From the NCBI GenBank assembly GCA_947628215.1, contig CANQYZ010000001.1, forward strand, positions 1 through 64,000: a stretch of DNA of 64,000 nucleotides. The letters are read 5' to 3'. Of the stretch, positions 10,064-19,419 are shown in pieces. Source of the DNA: an uncultured Clostridia bacterium (lineage in GTDB: Bacteria; Bacillota; Clostridia; TANB77; CAG-508). Under the pieces are notes generated by a model that saw nothing but the letters and a program-made list of their open reading frames with translations, did not search any database and was not told the origin of the DNA. The translations under genes and the position numbers were made by a program. Position 1 is the stretch's first letter. The number at the start of each line of letters is the position of its first letter.

Positions 10064-11834
10064 TTATTCATATTTTTTAACTTCATCTTTAATTTTTTGA
10101 ATAAATTCATTTAGTCCCATTTGTCCTATATCTCCGTCTGTTCTTGAACGAACTCCAACTGCATTATTATCAACTTCTTTTTGTCCAATAATTAGCATGT
10201 AAGGAACTTTACTAAGTTGTGCTTCACGAATCTTATATCCAATTTTTTCATTTCTATCATCTAGCTCTACTCTAAAATCTTCATTTCTTAAAGCTTCTAC
10301 GACTGATTTTGCATAATCTAATTGGCTTTCTGATATTGGCATAACTTTTACTTGAACTGGTGATAACCAAATTGGGAAAGCACCTTTTGTCTCTTCGATT
10401 AAGAAACACATAAATCTATCAAATGTTCCAAGAATTGCTCTATGAATTACAACTGGTCTATGTTTTTCATTATTTTCATCTACATATTCAAGTTCAAATC
10501 TCTCTGGAAGTAAGAAGTCTAATTGGCAAGTAGATACTGTTACATCATGACCTACAGCTGATTTAATTTGAACATCTAGCTTTGGTCCATAAAAAGCTGC
10601 TTCTCCTTCTGCTTCATAGAAATCTACACCAAGTTCAACTAAAATTTCTCTTAATTGACTTTCAGCTTTTTCCCACATTTCATCATCATCAAAATATTTT
10701 TCTTTATTATTCTTATCTCTTAATGATAATCTAAATTCGTAATCTTCGAATCCGAAATCTTTATATACATCAAGAATTAATTTTACAACTTTTCCGAAAT
10801 TCTTCTTTTATTTGATCTGGTCTTACGAAAAGGTGTGCATCATTTTGGCACATCTCACGAACTCTTTCAAGTCCTACAACGCTACCACTATCTTCATATC
10901 TAAAGTCATGAGCAAGTTCACCAATTTTAATTGGAAGGTCTCTATAAGAACGAAGTTTGCTCTTATAAATTAACATATGATGTGGGCAATTCATTGGTCT
11001 TAAAACTATTTCTTCATTATCAAGTTTCATTACTGGAAACATATCTTCTTTATAATGATCCCAGTGTCCACTTGTTTTATATAGATTAACATTTGCAAGT
11101 GATGGTGTATAAACATGGCTGTATCCAAGTTTTACTTCTTTATCTTGAATGTATCTTTCAAGTAATCTTCTAACAGTTGCACCATTTGGAAGATACATTG
11201 GAAGACCAGATCCAACTAAAGGATGAGTCATAAATAATTCTAATTCTTTTCCAATTTTTCTATGATCTCTTTGTTTTGCTTCTTCAAGTTTTGCTAAATA
11301 TTCATCAAGCTCGCTTTGCTTTGGGAATGAAATTCCATAAATTCTTTGAAGCATCTTGTTTTTTTCGTCTCCTCTCCAGTATGCTCCACCTGAAGATAAA
11401 AGTTTTACAGCTTTAACACATCCTGTAGATGGAAGGTGTGGTCCTCTACAAAGATCTGTAAAATCACCTTGTTTATAGAAAGAAATTACTTCACCTTCTG
11501 GAAGTTCTTCTATAATTTCTACTTTGTAATTTTCTCCTAAATCTTTCATCATTTTAATAGCTTCTTCTCTTGGAAGCTCAAATCTTTCGATAGGAAAATC
11601 TTCTTTAATAATTTTTCTCATCTCATCTTCGATTTTTCCTAAGTCTTCTTCTGTAAATGGTTTTTCTACATCAAAATCATAATAAAATCCATTTTCAATT
11701 GAAGGACCTATTGTTACCTTTGCCTTAGGAAATAATCTCTTTACAGCTTGTGCCATAATATGAGATGTCGTATGCCAATACATACTTTCTTCAACTTCTG
11801 CAGTTCTTCCTCCACCTAGTTTAATTTTAAACAT
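10064..11834 (-). CDS. thrS: Threonyl-tRNA synthetase, lacking the TGS domain, with one CGG +1 site
   Basis: ThrRS charges tRNA-Thr. The 589 residues start directly in the editing domain ([10 protein letters not shown] near 21-30), so the usual N-terminal TGS domain of about 60 residues is absent. The class II core shows [10 protein letters not shown] (motif 2 region) and the anticodon-binding domain ends [19 protein letters not shown] at codon 347 splits it; a +1 step gives [19 protein letters not shown], joining the two halves with correct length. Both halves are required for activity. Expression is controlled by an upstream T-box leader and a good sigma-A promoter. Confidence 0.96.
10794..10796 (-). 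other. In-frame CGG +1 recoding site in thrS (Gly347)
   Basis: TTT CGG A: dropping the C gives GAA TTT GGA AAA GTT GTA. The zero frame hits TGA seven codons on. This Gly is not a strictly conserved position. Confidence 0.88.
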
Positions 11835-11930
11835 ATAAATTCCTCCTTTGCTACAAATTAAGTAGCTTTAAAAAAATTTATTTAAAGCAAGATTTCTTTT
11901 AGGAGATTTTTGCATACTAAAACAAATACA

Positions 11931-12150
11931 AAAATCCCCTATAAGCTATTTTGCTTATAGGGGTAAGTTTATTTCTTACGGTTCCACCCTAATGTTTAAC
12001 TCTTTTGATTTATAACGTAATCTACACGCCATTTTCATGGAAACTCAGGGGTAGTTTTTCAAATATGTTTTTCAAGATTAGCTTTCAGCTTATAACTAAT
12101 CATCTCTTTTGATAACCTCTATTTTACTTTGTCCCATCAACGTTTACATT
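11931..12150 (-). promoter_or_regulatory. T-box leader (riboswitch) of thrS
   Basis: The minus-strand leader carries the T-box core AGGGTGGAACCG at 11979-11990, complementary to the tRNA acceptor end in the antiterminator bulge. A strong terminator hairpin follows, CCCCTATAAGC/GCTTATAGGGG at 11936-11963, with a T-rich run. Uncharged tRNA-Thr is expected to favour antitermination. The specifier codon should lie in stem I; an ACC within AACTACCCC near 12050 is a candidate, not proven. Confidence 0.9.
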
Positions 12151-12154
12151 ATTT

Positions 12155-12183
12155 ATATTACTCTTTATTTTTGTTTTTGTCAA
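12155..12183 (-). promoter_or_regulatory. Sigma-A promoter of the thrS leader
   Basis: Consensus TTGACA (12183-12178) and TAATAT (12160-12155) with exactly 17 bp between them, immediately upstream of the T-box leader. Confidence 0.8.
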
Positions 12184-12269
12184 TTATTTTTACCTAAAAA
12201 TCCCTTATTTTCCTTGATTATAGATATTTTTATATATATAATAATTGTATAATTTTTAAGGAGAGTTAT

Positions 12270-13614
12270 ATGAAACAAAAGATAAGTCCTAGAATATGCA
12301 AAAGAAATATGAAGCTTTTTCCATTTTATAGAGCACTATCATTTGACTATTTGTTTTTTTATACAATAAACTTTATATTTTTAACACAAGTAAAAAACAT
12401 AAGTCCATCAGCAGTTGTTTTAGAAGACTCATTTTATGCAATATTTGTTATCATTCTTCAAATTCCGGCAACTATTATTGTTGATATTCTAGGAAAGAAA
12501 AAAAGTATATTACTTCGGAAATATATCAAATATAATTTATATATCTATGATACTTGGATGTTATAATCTATTTACATTAATAATAGCAGAAATTTTTTCA
12601 GCATTTGCTTTTTCACTTAAAGATATTTCAGATTTAAGTTTAATTAGTGAATCAATCCCGCCTACTAGTAAGAAAAGTGAAATTTTTGCAAAGCTTACAA
12701 GTAAAGGCCTTTCTGGATATTATGTACTAAATTCATTTTCACTTATAATTTCTGGATTTATCTTCAATATTAATGGTTATTTGCCAATTGTAATATCTTT
12801 AATATTAGTTATAGTATCATTTTTAATATCTTGTCTTTTCATTGAACCATTAAGTTCTGCAGAGATAAAAAATAGAAAAGATAAAGAAAAACAAATGAAT
12901 AAAAAAGAAATCGCTATTTCAGATTTAAAAGTAGCATTAAATGATTTTAAAGATTATTTTAAATATATTGTAACATCTAAAAGACTTCGTGCACTTATAC
13001 TTTTCTCTTCTGTTATGTATGGCTTAATTACAGTAATGGTAACATATCAAGTAAGTCTTCTTGAAGAACTAAGTGTATCTGCAAGTATTATTGGTATAAT
13101 CTTTGCTGTTTTAGAAATAATATCTAGCATATTTTCTAAAAAACAAGCAAAGTTTCATAATAAATTTAGAAATAAATCTCTTATGGTTCTTGGATTCTTA
13201 GCAAGTTTCTCTTGCCTTTTAGCAGGACTTGCAGGATATATTTCATCTAATCTATATATAATAGTTGGAATTATAGTATTTGCACTTGCTATAAAATATG
13301 CAGTAGTTGGAATATATCATATTTTAATAGATAAATACTTTAGAAACTTTACAGATGAAAATATAGATTCAAAAGTTTTTTCTGCTAAAATGTTTTTTAA
13401 TAGTATATCAAGTGCTCTTCTAGGAATAATCGCATCTATACTACTTGAATTTACATCAACTAAAAATTCTTTAATAATAATTAGTTTAATATTTATTTTC
13501 TTATTTATACTTGCTCTTACTTATATGAAATCAAGAGTTGGGCTAAAGCCTAAAGAATATTCAAAAGAAGAACTTAAGTTTAGTGACATTAATACTACTG
13601 TAAGTAATAAATAG
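12270..13614 (+). CDS. Major facilitator superfamily transporter with one CGG +1 site
   Basis: A 447-residue polytopic membrane protein. It has about 10-12 hydrophobic segments, a central charged loop near residues 200-225 (NRKDKEKQMNKKE), and a layout like MFS drug or metabolite exporters. CGG at codon 83 interrupts the zero frame after KKKSILL; the +1 step gives GNISNIIYISMILGCYNLFT and rejoins the second half. The DILGKKKSIL stretch before the site is like the MFS cytoplasmic loop 2-3 motif. The start ATG follows AAGGAGAG. It is divergent from thrS, and the substrate is unknown. Confidence 0.85.
12516..12518 (+). other. In-frame CGG +1 recoding site in MFS gene (Gly83)
   Basis: CTT CGG A: dropping the C gives CTT GGA AAT ATA TCA and joins the two halves of the transporter. 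Confidence 0.87.
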
Positions 13615-13650
13615 AATATATCTAGAATAAAGATTAAAAAAAAGGAAAAA

Positions 13651-13690
13651 GAAAGATAAGTTTAAATTTATAGATTTATCTTTCTTCTTT
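13651..13690 (+). terminator. Terminator of the MFS gene
   Basis: GAAAGATAA / TTATCTTTC hairpin followed by TTCTTTTTT. It overlaps the 3' end of the convergent kinase-like gene. Confidence 0.6.
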
Positions 13691-14656
13691 TTTATCTGCT
13701 CTTTTTTTATTTTCTTTTCTATTTTCTTTAAAATATTCTTCTAAGATTTCTCTTATTTTAGAATCTCTATAACAAAAAAGTTCTAAAGTAATTTCTCTTC
13801 TTACATTTGGAAGGTTTGGAATATTATCTAAGATTTCTTCTAAATCTTCTTTTGTAAAAGCAAAAGCTTTTATAATAGAGTTTCTTGTCATTTCTGGATA
13901 TTTACATAGCAAATATTCTAAAATATCTTTTGTAGTAGAATACTTACCATTTATGCTATCTTGTTTTGTACATACCATAGATTTTAAACTATCATCATAT
14001 TCTTTTATTTTTTGATATAGCATATCGTCTAATTCGTCATTTGCAAATCCAAGTATTGCTTCATTATCAAACATTGGATATAAATCATATCTTTCTGTTT
14101 TTTTATTTAATCTTAAAAGCCAATTATTTTCTCTTCTATCATAATTTCCAAACTTTAAGTCAAATATTGTCATATCTATAAAATCTTGCATAAAATTTCT
14201 AAAGTCTTCATCTGTGCTATTACTTTTATCAAAATAATATTCTTTGCAAGCTTTAAATATAGTATCTATAGAAGTTGGATATAGCTTTATACCATATCTT
14301 TTTTCATACCAGATAAGTGCCCAATATGGATTTACAATATAATCATCAGAAGATTCATCAAAATAGCTGATACTCCCTCTAGAAGGATATACAAACTTTT
14401 TTTCATCTTCTTTAAATAAATCTACCTTGCAGCATTTTATTTTTAACTTCCTGGCAATCTCATAAGCTACTTTTTCTCCAATATGAATATATGGCTCAGA
14501 TGTACACCTTTTAAATACAAACTTTGCTTTATTTGCTCTTGAATATACATAAGACTTATCTTTTAAAGCTTTTAAATGATATTCAAATCTATTTTCTGGA
14601 TATTCACTAACTTCTACATATTTACTTAAATCAATTTTAGATATTACTTGATACAC
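13676..14656 (-). CDS. HipA-like kinase-fold protein
   Basis: A 326-residue protein resembling the C-terminal kinase part of HipA-like Ser/Thr kinases. Visible elements are FVFKRC with a candidate ATP-binding Lys near residue 49, then GEKVAYEIARKLKIKC. DLKFGNYDRRENNWLL near 170-185 is the counterpart of HipA's NxDRHxxN catalytic loop, and YPMFDNEAILGF near 195-207 corresponds to the metal-binding DNE. Loop residues are partly changed (NYDRR for NTDRH). No HipB-like DNA-binding gene lies next to it, so it does not look like a classic toxin-antitoxin pair. The target is unknown. Confidence 0.65.
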   Translation of the reverse strand: MYQVISKIDLSKYVEVSEYPENRFEYHLKALKDKSYVYSRANKAKFVFKRCTSEPYIHIGEKVAYEIARKLKIKCCKVDLFKEDEKKFVYPSRGSISYFDESSDDYIVNPYWALIWYEKRYGIKLYPTSIDTIFKACKEYYFDKSNSTDEDFRNFMQDFIDMTIFDLKFGNYDRRENNWLLRLNKKTERYDLYPMFDNEAILGFANDELDDMLYQKIKEYDDSLKSMVCTKQDSINGKYSTTKDILEYLLCKYPEMTRNSIIKAFAFTKEDLEEILDNIPNLPNVRREITLELFCYRDSKIREILEEYFKENRKENKKRADKKEER

Positions 14657-14737
14657 CTTTTTATTCCTTAAAAATTTTATGTTTACTATTTTACTACGAT
14701 TTTTTACAATTTACAATATTACTGTTTTTCAAAAAAA

Positions 14738-14790
14738 TAAAGCCAAATATGAAGTAAACTTTATATCGTTTATTTCAAATTTAGCTTTAT
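14738..14790 (-). terminator. Terminator after pgi
   Basis: Long imperfect hairpin with ATAAAGC...GCTTTAT arms ending in a T run on the minus strand. Confidence 0.6.
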
Positions 14791-14828
14791 ATTGTTTTTT
14801 TGTTTTTATTATTTAATTTTTTATTTTA

Positions 14829-16130
14829 TTAATATCCAGGCTTTTCTAAAAGTCTAAACATATTCTTTTTATATTCTTCAACTCCTGGTTGATTAAATGG
14901 ATTTACTTCTAAAATAAGTCCTGACATAGCACATGCTTTTTCAAAAAAGTAAATTAAATGTCCTAAATTTTCTTCATCTAATCTATCTATAGTAATTTTC
15001 ATATTTGGAACATTTCCTGAAACATGAGCTTCAATTGTACCTTCCATAGCCTTTTTATTAATATAATCTAGATCTTTTCCAGCTAAGAAATTTAATCCAT
15101 CAATATTTTCTTTATCTTCTGCTAAAGTAATATTAGATTTTGGCTCTTCTACACATATTACTGTTTCCATTAAGTTTCTATTTCCATCTTGAATATATTG
15201 TCCCATTGAATGAAGATCTGTTGTAAAATCAACTCCTGCTGGGAATATTCCTTTTCCATCTTTTCCTTCACTTTCGCCATAAAGTTGTTTCCACCATTCT
15301 GTCATATAATGTAAAGATGGCTCGTAATTTGCTAATATCTCTGTAGTTTTTCCTGAATTATATAAAAGATTTCTAATTACAGCATATTTGTAGCAATCAT
15401 TAAATTTTACCTCTTGATCTTTATATTTATCCATTGCTTCTTTTGCGCCTTCCATAAGCTTGTCTATATCAATTCCTGCAGTAGCAATTGGAAGAAGTCC
15501 AACAGCTGTTAATACAGAGAATCTTCCGCCTACATTATCAGGAATTACAAAAGTTTCATATTTTTCTTCATCAGCAAGTCCTTTTAAAGCTCCTTTTGCC
15601 TTATCTGTTGTAACATAAATTCTCTTTTTAGCCTCATCTACTCCATATTTTGTTTCAATTGCTTCTCTTAGTATTCTAAATGCAATAGCAGGCTCTGTTG
15701 TTGTACCAGATTTTGATATTACATTTAAAGAAATATCATTTTCTGCAATAAGTTCTAATAAATCATGTAAATAATTAGGGCTTAAATTATTTCCTGCATA
15801 TATAATTTTTGGAGTTTTTCTTCTATCATTTGGCATCATATTATAAAAAGAATGTGATAATGCTTCAATTACTGCTCTTGCTCCAAGATAAGAACCACCA
15901 ATTCCAATTACTATTAAGAAATCAGAATCTTTTTGTATCTTATTTGCAGCTTTTTTTATTCTTTCAAATTCTTCTTTATCATATTTTTCTGGTAAATCAA
16001 CCCATCCTAAGAATTGAGTTTCATCATCTTTATTCTCTTCTATCCACTTATTATTTTCTTTTACTTTATCGTCTAAAGCATAAATCATTCTATCTATTAT
16101 ACTTGAATTACTATAATCAAACTTTACCAT
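14829..16130 (-). CDS. pgi: Glucose-6-phosphate isomerase
   Basis: Interconverts glucose 6-phosphate and fructose 6-phosphate in glycolysis and gluconeogenesis. The 433 residues match the short bacterial form. The phosphate-binding loop [12 protein letters not shown] lies at about 75-86, the [12 protein letters not shown] block near 137-148, and the signature [17 protein letters not shown] near 198-214. GAGG/AGGAGG precedes the ATG at 16130. It stands alone with its own terminator. It contains an out-of-frame CGG (GGC GGA) in the signature, which causes no interruption. Confidence 0.97.
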   Translation of the reverse strand: MVKFDYSNSSIIDRMIYALDDKVKENNKWIEENKDDETQFLGWVDLPEKYDKEEFERIKKAANKIQKDSDFLIVIGIGGSYLGARAVIEALSHSFYNMMPNDRRKTPKIIYAGNNLSPNYLHDLLELIAENDISLNVISKSGTTTEPAIAFRILREAIETKYGVDEAKKRIYVTTDKAKGALKGLADEEKYETFVIPDNVGGRFSVLTAVGLLPIATAGIDIDKLMEGAKEAMDKYKDQEVKFNDCYKYAVIRNLLYNSGKTTEILANYEPSLHYMTEWWKQLYGESEGKDGKGIFPAGVDFTTDLHSMGQYIQDGNRNLMETVICVEEPKSNITLAEDKENIDGLNFLAGKDLDYINKKAMEGTIEAHVSGNVPNMKITIDRLDEENLGHLIYFFEKACAMSGLILEVNPFNQPGVEEYKKNMFRLLEKPGY

Positions 16131-16236
16131 AAAGTCTACCTCCTTTTTTAATTTTAAAATAATAAAATAAAATTCACCTTTATTATATTTTTAAAGTATT
16201 TAAGTTGCAAGATAAATTTTAAAATTAAACCTAAAG

Positions 16237-17397
16237 TTAATTATTCATAACTTCATCTATTACAGAAGATAAATATTTCATACTAACTAAACATTGTTCT
16301 AAAGTATTTCCAGTAGCTCCTACTTCTATGATATACGCTCCATCAGAAACGTGTTGATTATATCTTGAATTTCTTACTATAATCGGTTTAAAAAGTCCTG
16401 GATACATTTTATTTGCTGTTTCTTGGACTTTAACAGCAAGTTTTAAATTAGTTTTCCAATTCTTGTGAGTAAGTCCTCCTCCATCTGTTCCAATCACAAA
16501 CATAAGCTGAGAAGCCTCTTCTCCATTTATTTTTATAGTCGGTGCATATGAAGAATTACTTCCTAGGGCATCTCTATGAAGATCAATTACTAAACTTGCT
16601 TTGCTTGTCTTAAGTATTTTTTCTACAGTCTTAAGAGATCTAGAATACGATCCGTTATATTTTGGATAATCATGATATGTAATATTATGTTTTACATTAA
16701 AATTATATTTTTCTAAGTATTTAGTAAGTTCTGTTCCAACTCTTGCTACTGAATAATTTAAGTTTGTAGTTTTATATAGTCCTGTTTCTTTATACTTATA
16801 TTTGTCAGTTTGAGTATAACTTTCACATGTATGAGTATGATAAATTACAATATCTTTTTTATTTTTAAAATCTATATTTTCTGGATTTAAGTCTTTTTCC
16901 GTTAATTTATATTTCGACTCATTTTTAATTTTTACGCCTTTATATGTTTTATTATATACATCTTTCTTATTATTTTTCTCTAATACTAAGGTTTCACTTT
17001 TCCCTTTAGAAGCAAGCTCAATTTTTGCGTCTATATCTTTATTCTCACTTTTTTTATTTTTATTATTTTCTTGATTTATATCATTAGAACCTGATTTTAT
17101 ATATTCTAAAAAACTTATTTCTTTTTCTAAAATTAAGTCTACTACATTTTCAAATTTAAAATTATTAAATATAAAATTGTCATTTTCTTTTTTATAAAAA
17201 CTTACATTATCATTTATAGCATTATAAAAAGTTTTACCTTTAATCTCATTTAACTTATTTCCAATATAATCTTTAATATTAATATTTTTAAGCAAATTAA
17301 AAAATCTAGTACATATTATAACAAATACAATTATCGCTATAAATTTTACTAGATTTTTTATTAAATCTTTTATACTTACTACTGTTAAATTTATCAT
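16237..17397 (-). CDS. spoIIP: Stage II sporulation protein P-like amidase/endopeptidase
   Basis: SpoIIP is a membrane-anchored peptidoglycan hydrolase that works with SpoIID and SpoIIM during forespore engulfment. The 386-residue protein has one membrane segment near 14-32 and a Lys/Asn/Glu-rich linker to about 160. The catalytic domain carries IVIYHTHTCESYTQ (putative zinc ligands H187, H189 and E192) and SLVIDLHRDALG near 270-282. It points to an endospore-forming host, in agreement with the cotJ genes. It lies 61 bp from the end of hisS and may be part of that transcript. Confidence 0.85.
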   Translation of the reverse strand: MINLTVVSIKDLIKNLVKFIAIIVFVIICTRFFNLLKNINIKDYIGNKLNEIKGKTFYNAINDNVSFYKKENDNFIFNNFKFENVVDLILEKEISFLEYIKSGSNDINQENNKNKKSENKDIDAKIELASKGKSETLVLEKNNKKDVYNKTYKGVKIKNESKYKLTEKDLNPENIDFKNKKDIVIYHTHTCESYTQTDKYKYKETGLYKTTNLNYSVARVGTELTKYLEKYNFNVKHNITYHDYPKYNGSYSRSLKTVEKILKTSKASLVIDLHRDALGSNSSYAPTIKINGEEASQLMFVIGTDGGGLTHKNWKTNLKLAVKVQETANKMYPGLFKPIIVRNSRYNQHVSDGAYIIEVGATGNTLEQCLVSMKYLSSVIDEVMNN

Positions 17398-17458
17398 TTA
17401 ATATTCATTCCTTTAAATATACTCTTCCTCTATATAGTATATTTAAAGTTTTTTCATA

Positions 17459-18707
17459 TTATGCTAAATATTCAAGTATTTTTTCAGCATCTAAAGGAAT
17501 ATCTGTTTCTTCTCCAGATTCCATATTTTTGATTTTAGCAATCTTTTCTTTTACTTCTGTTTCTCCTATTGTAAGAACATATTTTGCCATTTTTTTATTT
17601 GCATATTTAAATTGTGAACCTATACTTCTACTGCAAATATCTTTTTCTACATATATTCCTTTATATCTTAATTCATTTGTAATCTTAAATGCTAAAACAT
17701 TTGCTTCTTCTCCTATTGAAGCTATGTATAAATCAATATTTTTTTCTTTTAATTTATCTTTATTATAGCTTAAGAATACATCAACTAGTCTATCCATTCC
17801 TGTTGCCCATCCAACAGCTGGAGTATCCCCACCTCCTACTTCTTTAACTAAGCCATCATATCTTCCACCTCCGAAGAACTGTAAGTCCATCGTCTGAAGA
17901 TACAAACTCAAATACTGTTTTTGTATAATAATCAAGTCCTCTTACAATACTTGAATCTATTTCATATTCTACTCCTAACTTTTCTAGCATGCTTTTTACA
18001 TTATCAAAGTGTTTTCTACATTCGTCGCATAAATAGTCAATTATTCTTGGAGCACCTTCATTTAATTCTTTACACTTCTTTTCTTTGCAATCTAATATTC
18101 TCATTGGATTTTTTCCAAATCTTGTTTTGCATGTATCACAATATTTATCAAAATTTGGTCTTAAGAAATCTCTTAAAGCATCTTGATATTTTTTTCTACA
18201 ACTTGGGCATCCTATACTATTTATGTTTAATTTTATATTTGGTATTTCTAATTTATCAAAAATTGTTTTTGCTAAAACTATAGTTTCAACATCAGCCTCA
18301 TAAGATTCTGTACCTATAAGCTCTGTTCCTATTTGTCTAAATTCTCTATATCTTCCTTTTTGCACATTTTCATATCTATACATTGGCATACTATACCAAA
18401 GCTTAAGTGGAGTTCCTAAATTAATAAGTCCATCTTCTACATAACTTCTTACAACTCCTGCTGTACCTTCTGGTCTTAATGTTATACTTCTATCTCCTTT
18501 ATCTCTAAAAGTATACATTTCTTTTTGTACAACATCAGTTGTCTCTCCAACTCCTCTTTGAAATAATTCTGTATATTCAAATACTGGAACTCTTATTTCT
18601 TTCATTCCTGCATTTTCTAAAATTTCTTTTATTGTATTTTCTATATATTGCCACACATATATTTCTCCTGGCAATATATCTCTCGTTCCTTTTGGTTTTT
18701 GTATCAT
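17459..18707 (-). CDS. hisS: Histidyl-tRNA synthetase with one CGG +1 site
   Basis: Charges tRNA-His. The start is taken as the ATG at 18707 (MIQKPKGTRDILP), ten bases after AGGAG; an upstream GTG is too close to that site. Class II motifs are visible: RGVGETTDVVQKEMYTF, then LRPEGTAGVVRSYVE, then RYRQFRQ-type YREFRQIGTELIG. The zero frame breaks at CGG, codon 279. The +1 step restores [28 protein letters not shown], the His-A signature. Total 415 residues, normal length. A four-Cys insertion (CPSCRKK, CDTC, CKEKKCKE, CDEC) near 175-230 suggests a zinc site. Confidence 0.96.
17871..17873 (-). other. In-frame CGG +1 recoding site in hisS (Gly279)
   Basis: CTT CGG A: dropping the C gives CTT GGA GGT GGA AGA, restoring the GGGRYDGL signature. 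The unshifted frame ends about five codons later. Confidence 0.9.
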
Positions 18708-18751
18708 TTTTTCCACTCTCCTAATTTTTATTTATCTTTTTCTAGTTATTT

Positions 18752-19402
18752 TTAAAATTCTTTTCTCTTTAAATCAAAATATAATGATTTTTCATCTCCT
18801 ATTAATGTACTTCTTCCATGTCCTGGATAAAGAATTGTATCATCAGGATATGTTAATATCTTATTTTCAATGGAATCCATAATTTCTTCCATACTTCCAG
18901 TTGGAAGATCTGTTCTTCCCCAAGTACCTGCAAATATTGTATCTCCTGTAAACATTAATGAATGTTCTTTTGAATATAAACAAATTCCACCTTTAGTATG
19001 TCCAGGTGTCAGTATTACTTCAAACTCTATCTCACCAATATGAATTTTATCTCCATCATCTAATCTAGAATCTGCTTCAAGTTCTGGAAGGTTTATTTCT
19101 ACATAATATGCTAAATTTATCTCTTCTTTATATAATCCTTCACTATCGAACCTACTTACTAATATCTTTCCACCTTTTTGCTCTTTTAATTTAGCGACTC
19201 CTCCTATATGGTCTGCATGACAATGTGTAAGAAAGATATATTTTACTTTTGCATCTAATATATCTAACATATCTATTATTTTTTCTACTTCAGACCCTGG
19301 ATCTATTACCATAGCCTCTTTTGTTTTTTCATCTACAACTATATAACAATTTGTAATTAAATTTTTATTTTCAACTTTTACTTTTATCTCTTTTAAAATC
19401 AT
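18752..19402 (-). CDS. Metallo-beta-lactamase fold hydrolase (GloB/YcbL-like)
   Basis: A 216-residue MBL-fold enzyme of the kind annotated as hydroxyacylglutathione hydrolase-like. The metal site is clear: THCHADHIGG (H60, H62, D64, H65), TPGHTKGGICLY near 137-148, MFTGDTIFAGTWGRTDL and a C-terminal PGHG. The substrate may be a thioester of methylglyoxal metabolism, by family analogy only. It lies between rel and hisS with short gaps (17 and about 45 bp), and is likely cotranscribed. No in-frame CGG. Confidence 0.88.
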   Translation of the reverse strand: MILKEIKVKVENKNLITNCYIVVDEKTKEAMVIDPGSEVEKIIDMLDILDAKVKYIFLTHCHADHIGGVAKLKEQKGGKILVSRFDSEGLYKEEINLAYYVEINLPELEADSRLDDGDKIHIGEIEFEVILTPGHTKGGICLYSKEHSLMFTGDTIFAGTWGRTDLPTGSMEEIMDSIENKILTYPDDTILYPGHGRSTLIGDEKSLYFDLKRKEF

Positions 19403-19419
19403 TTTTCTTTTCCTCTTGC

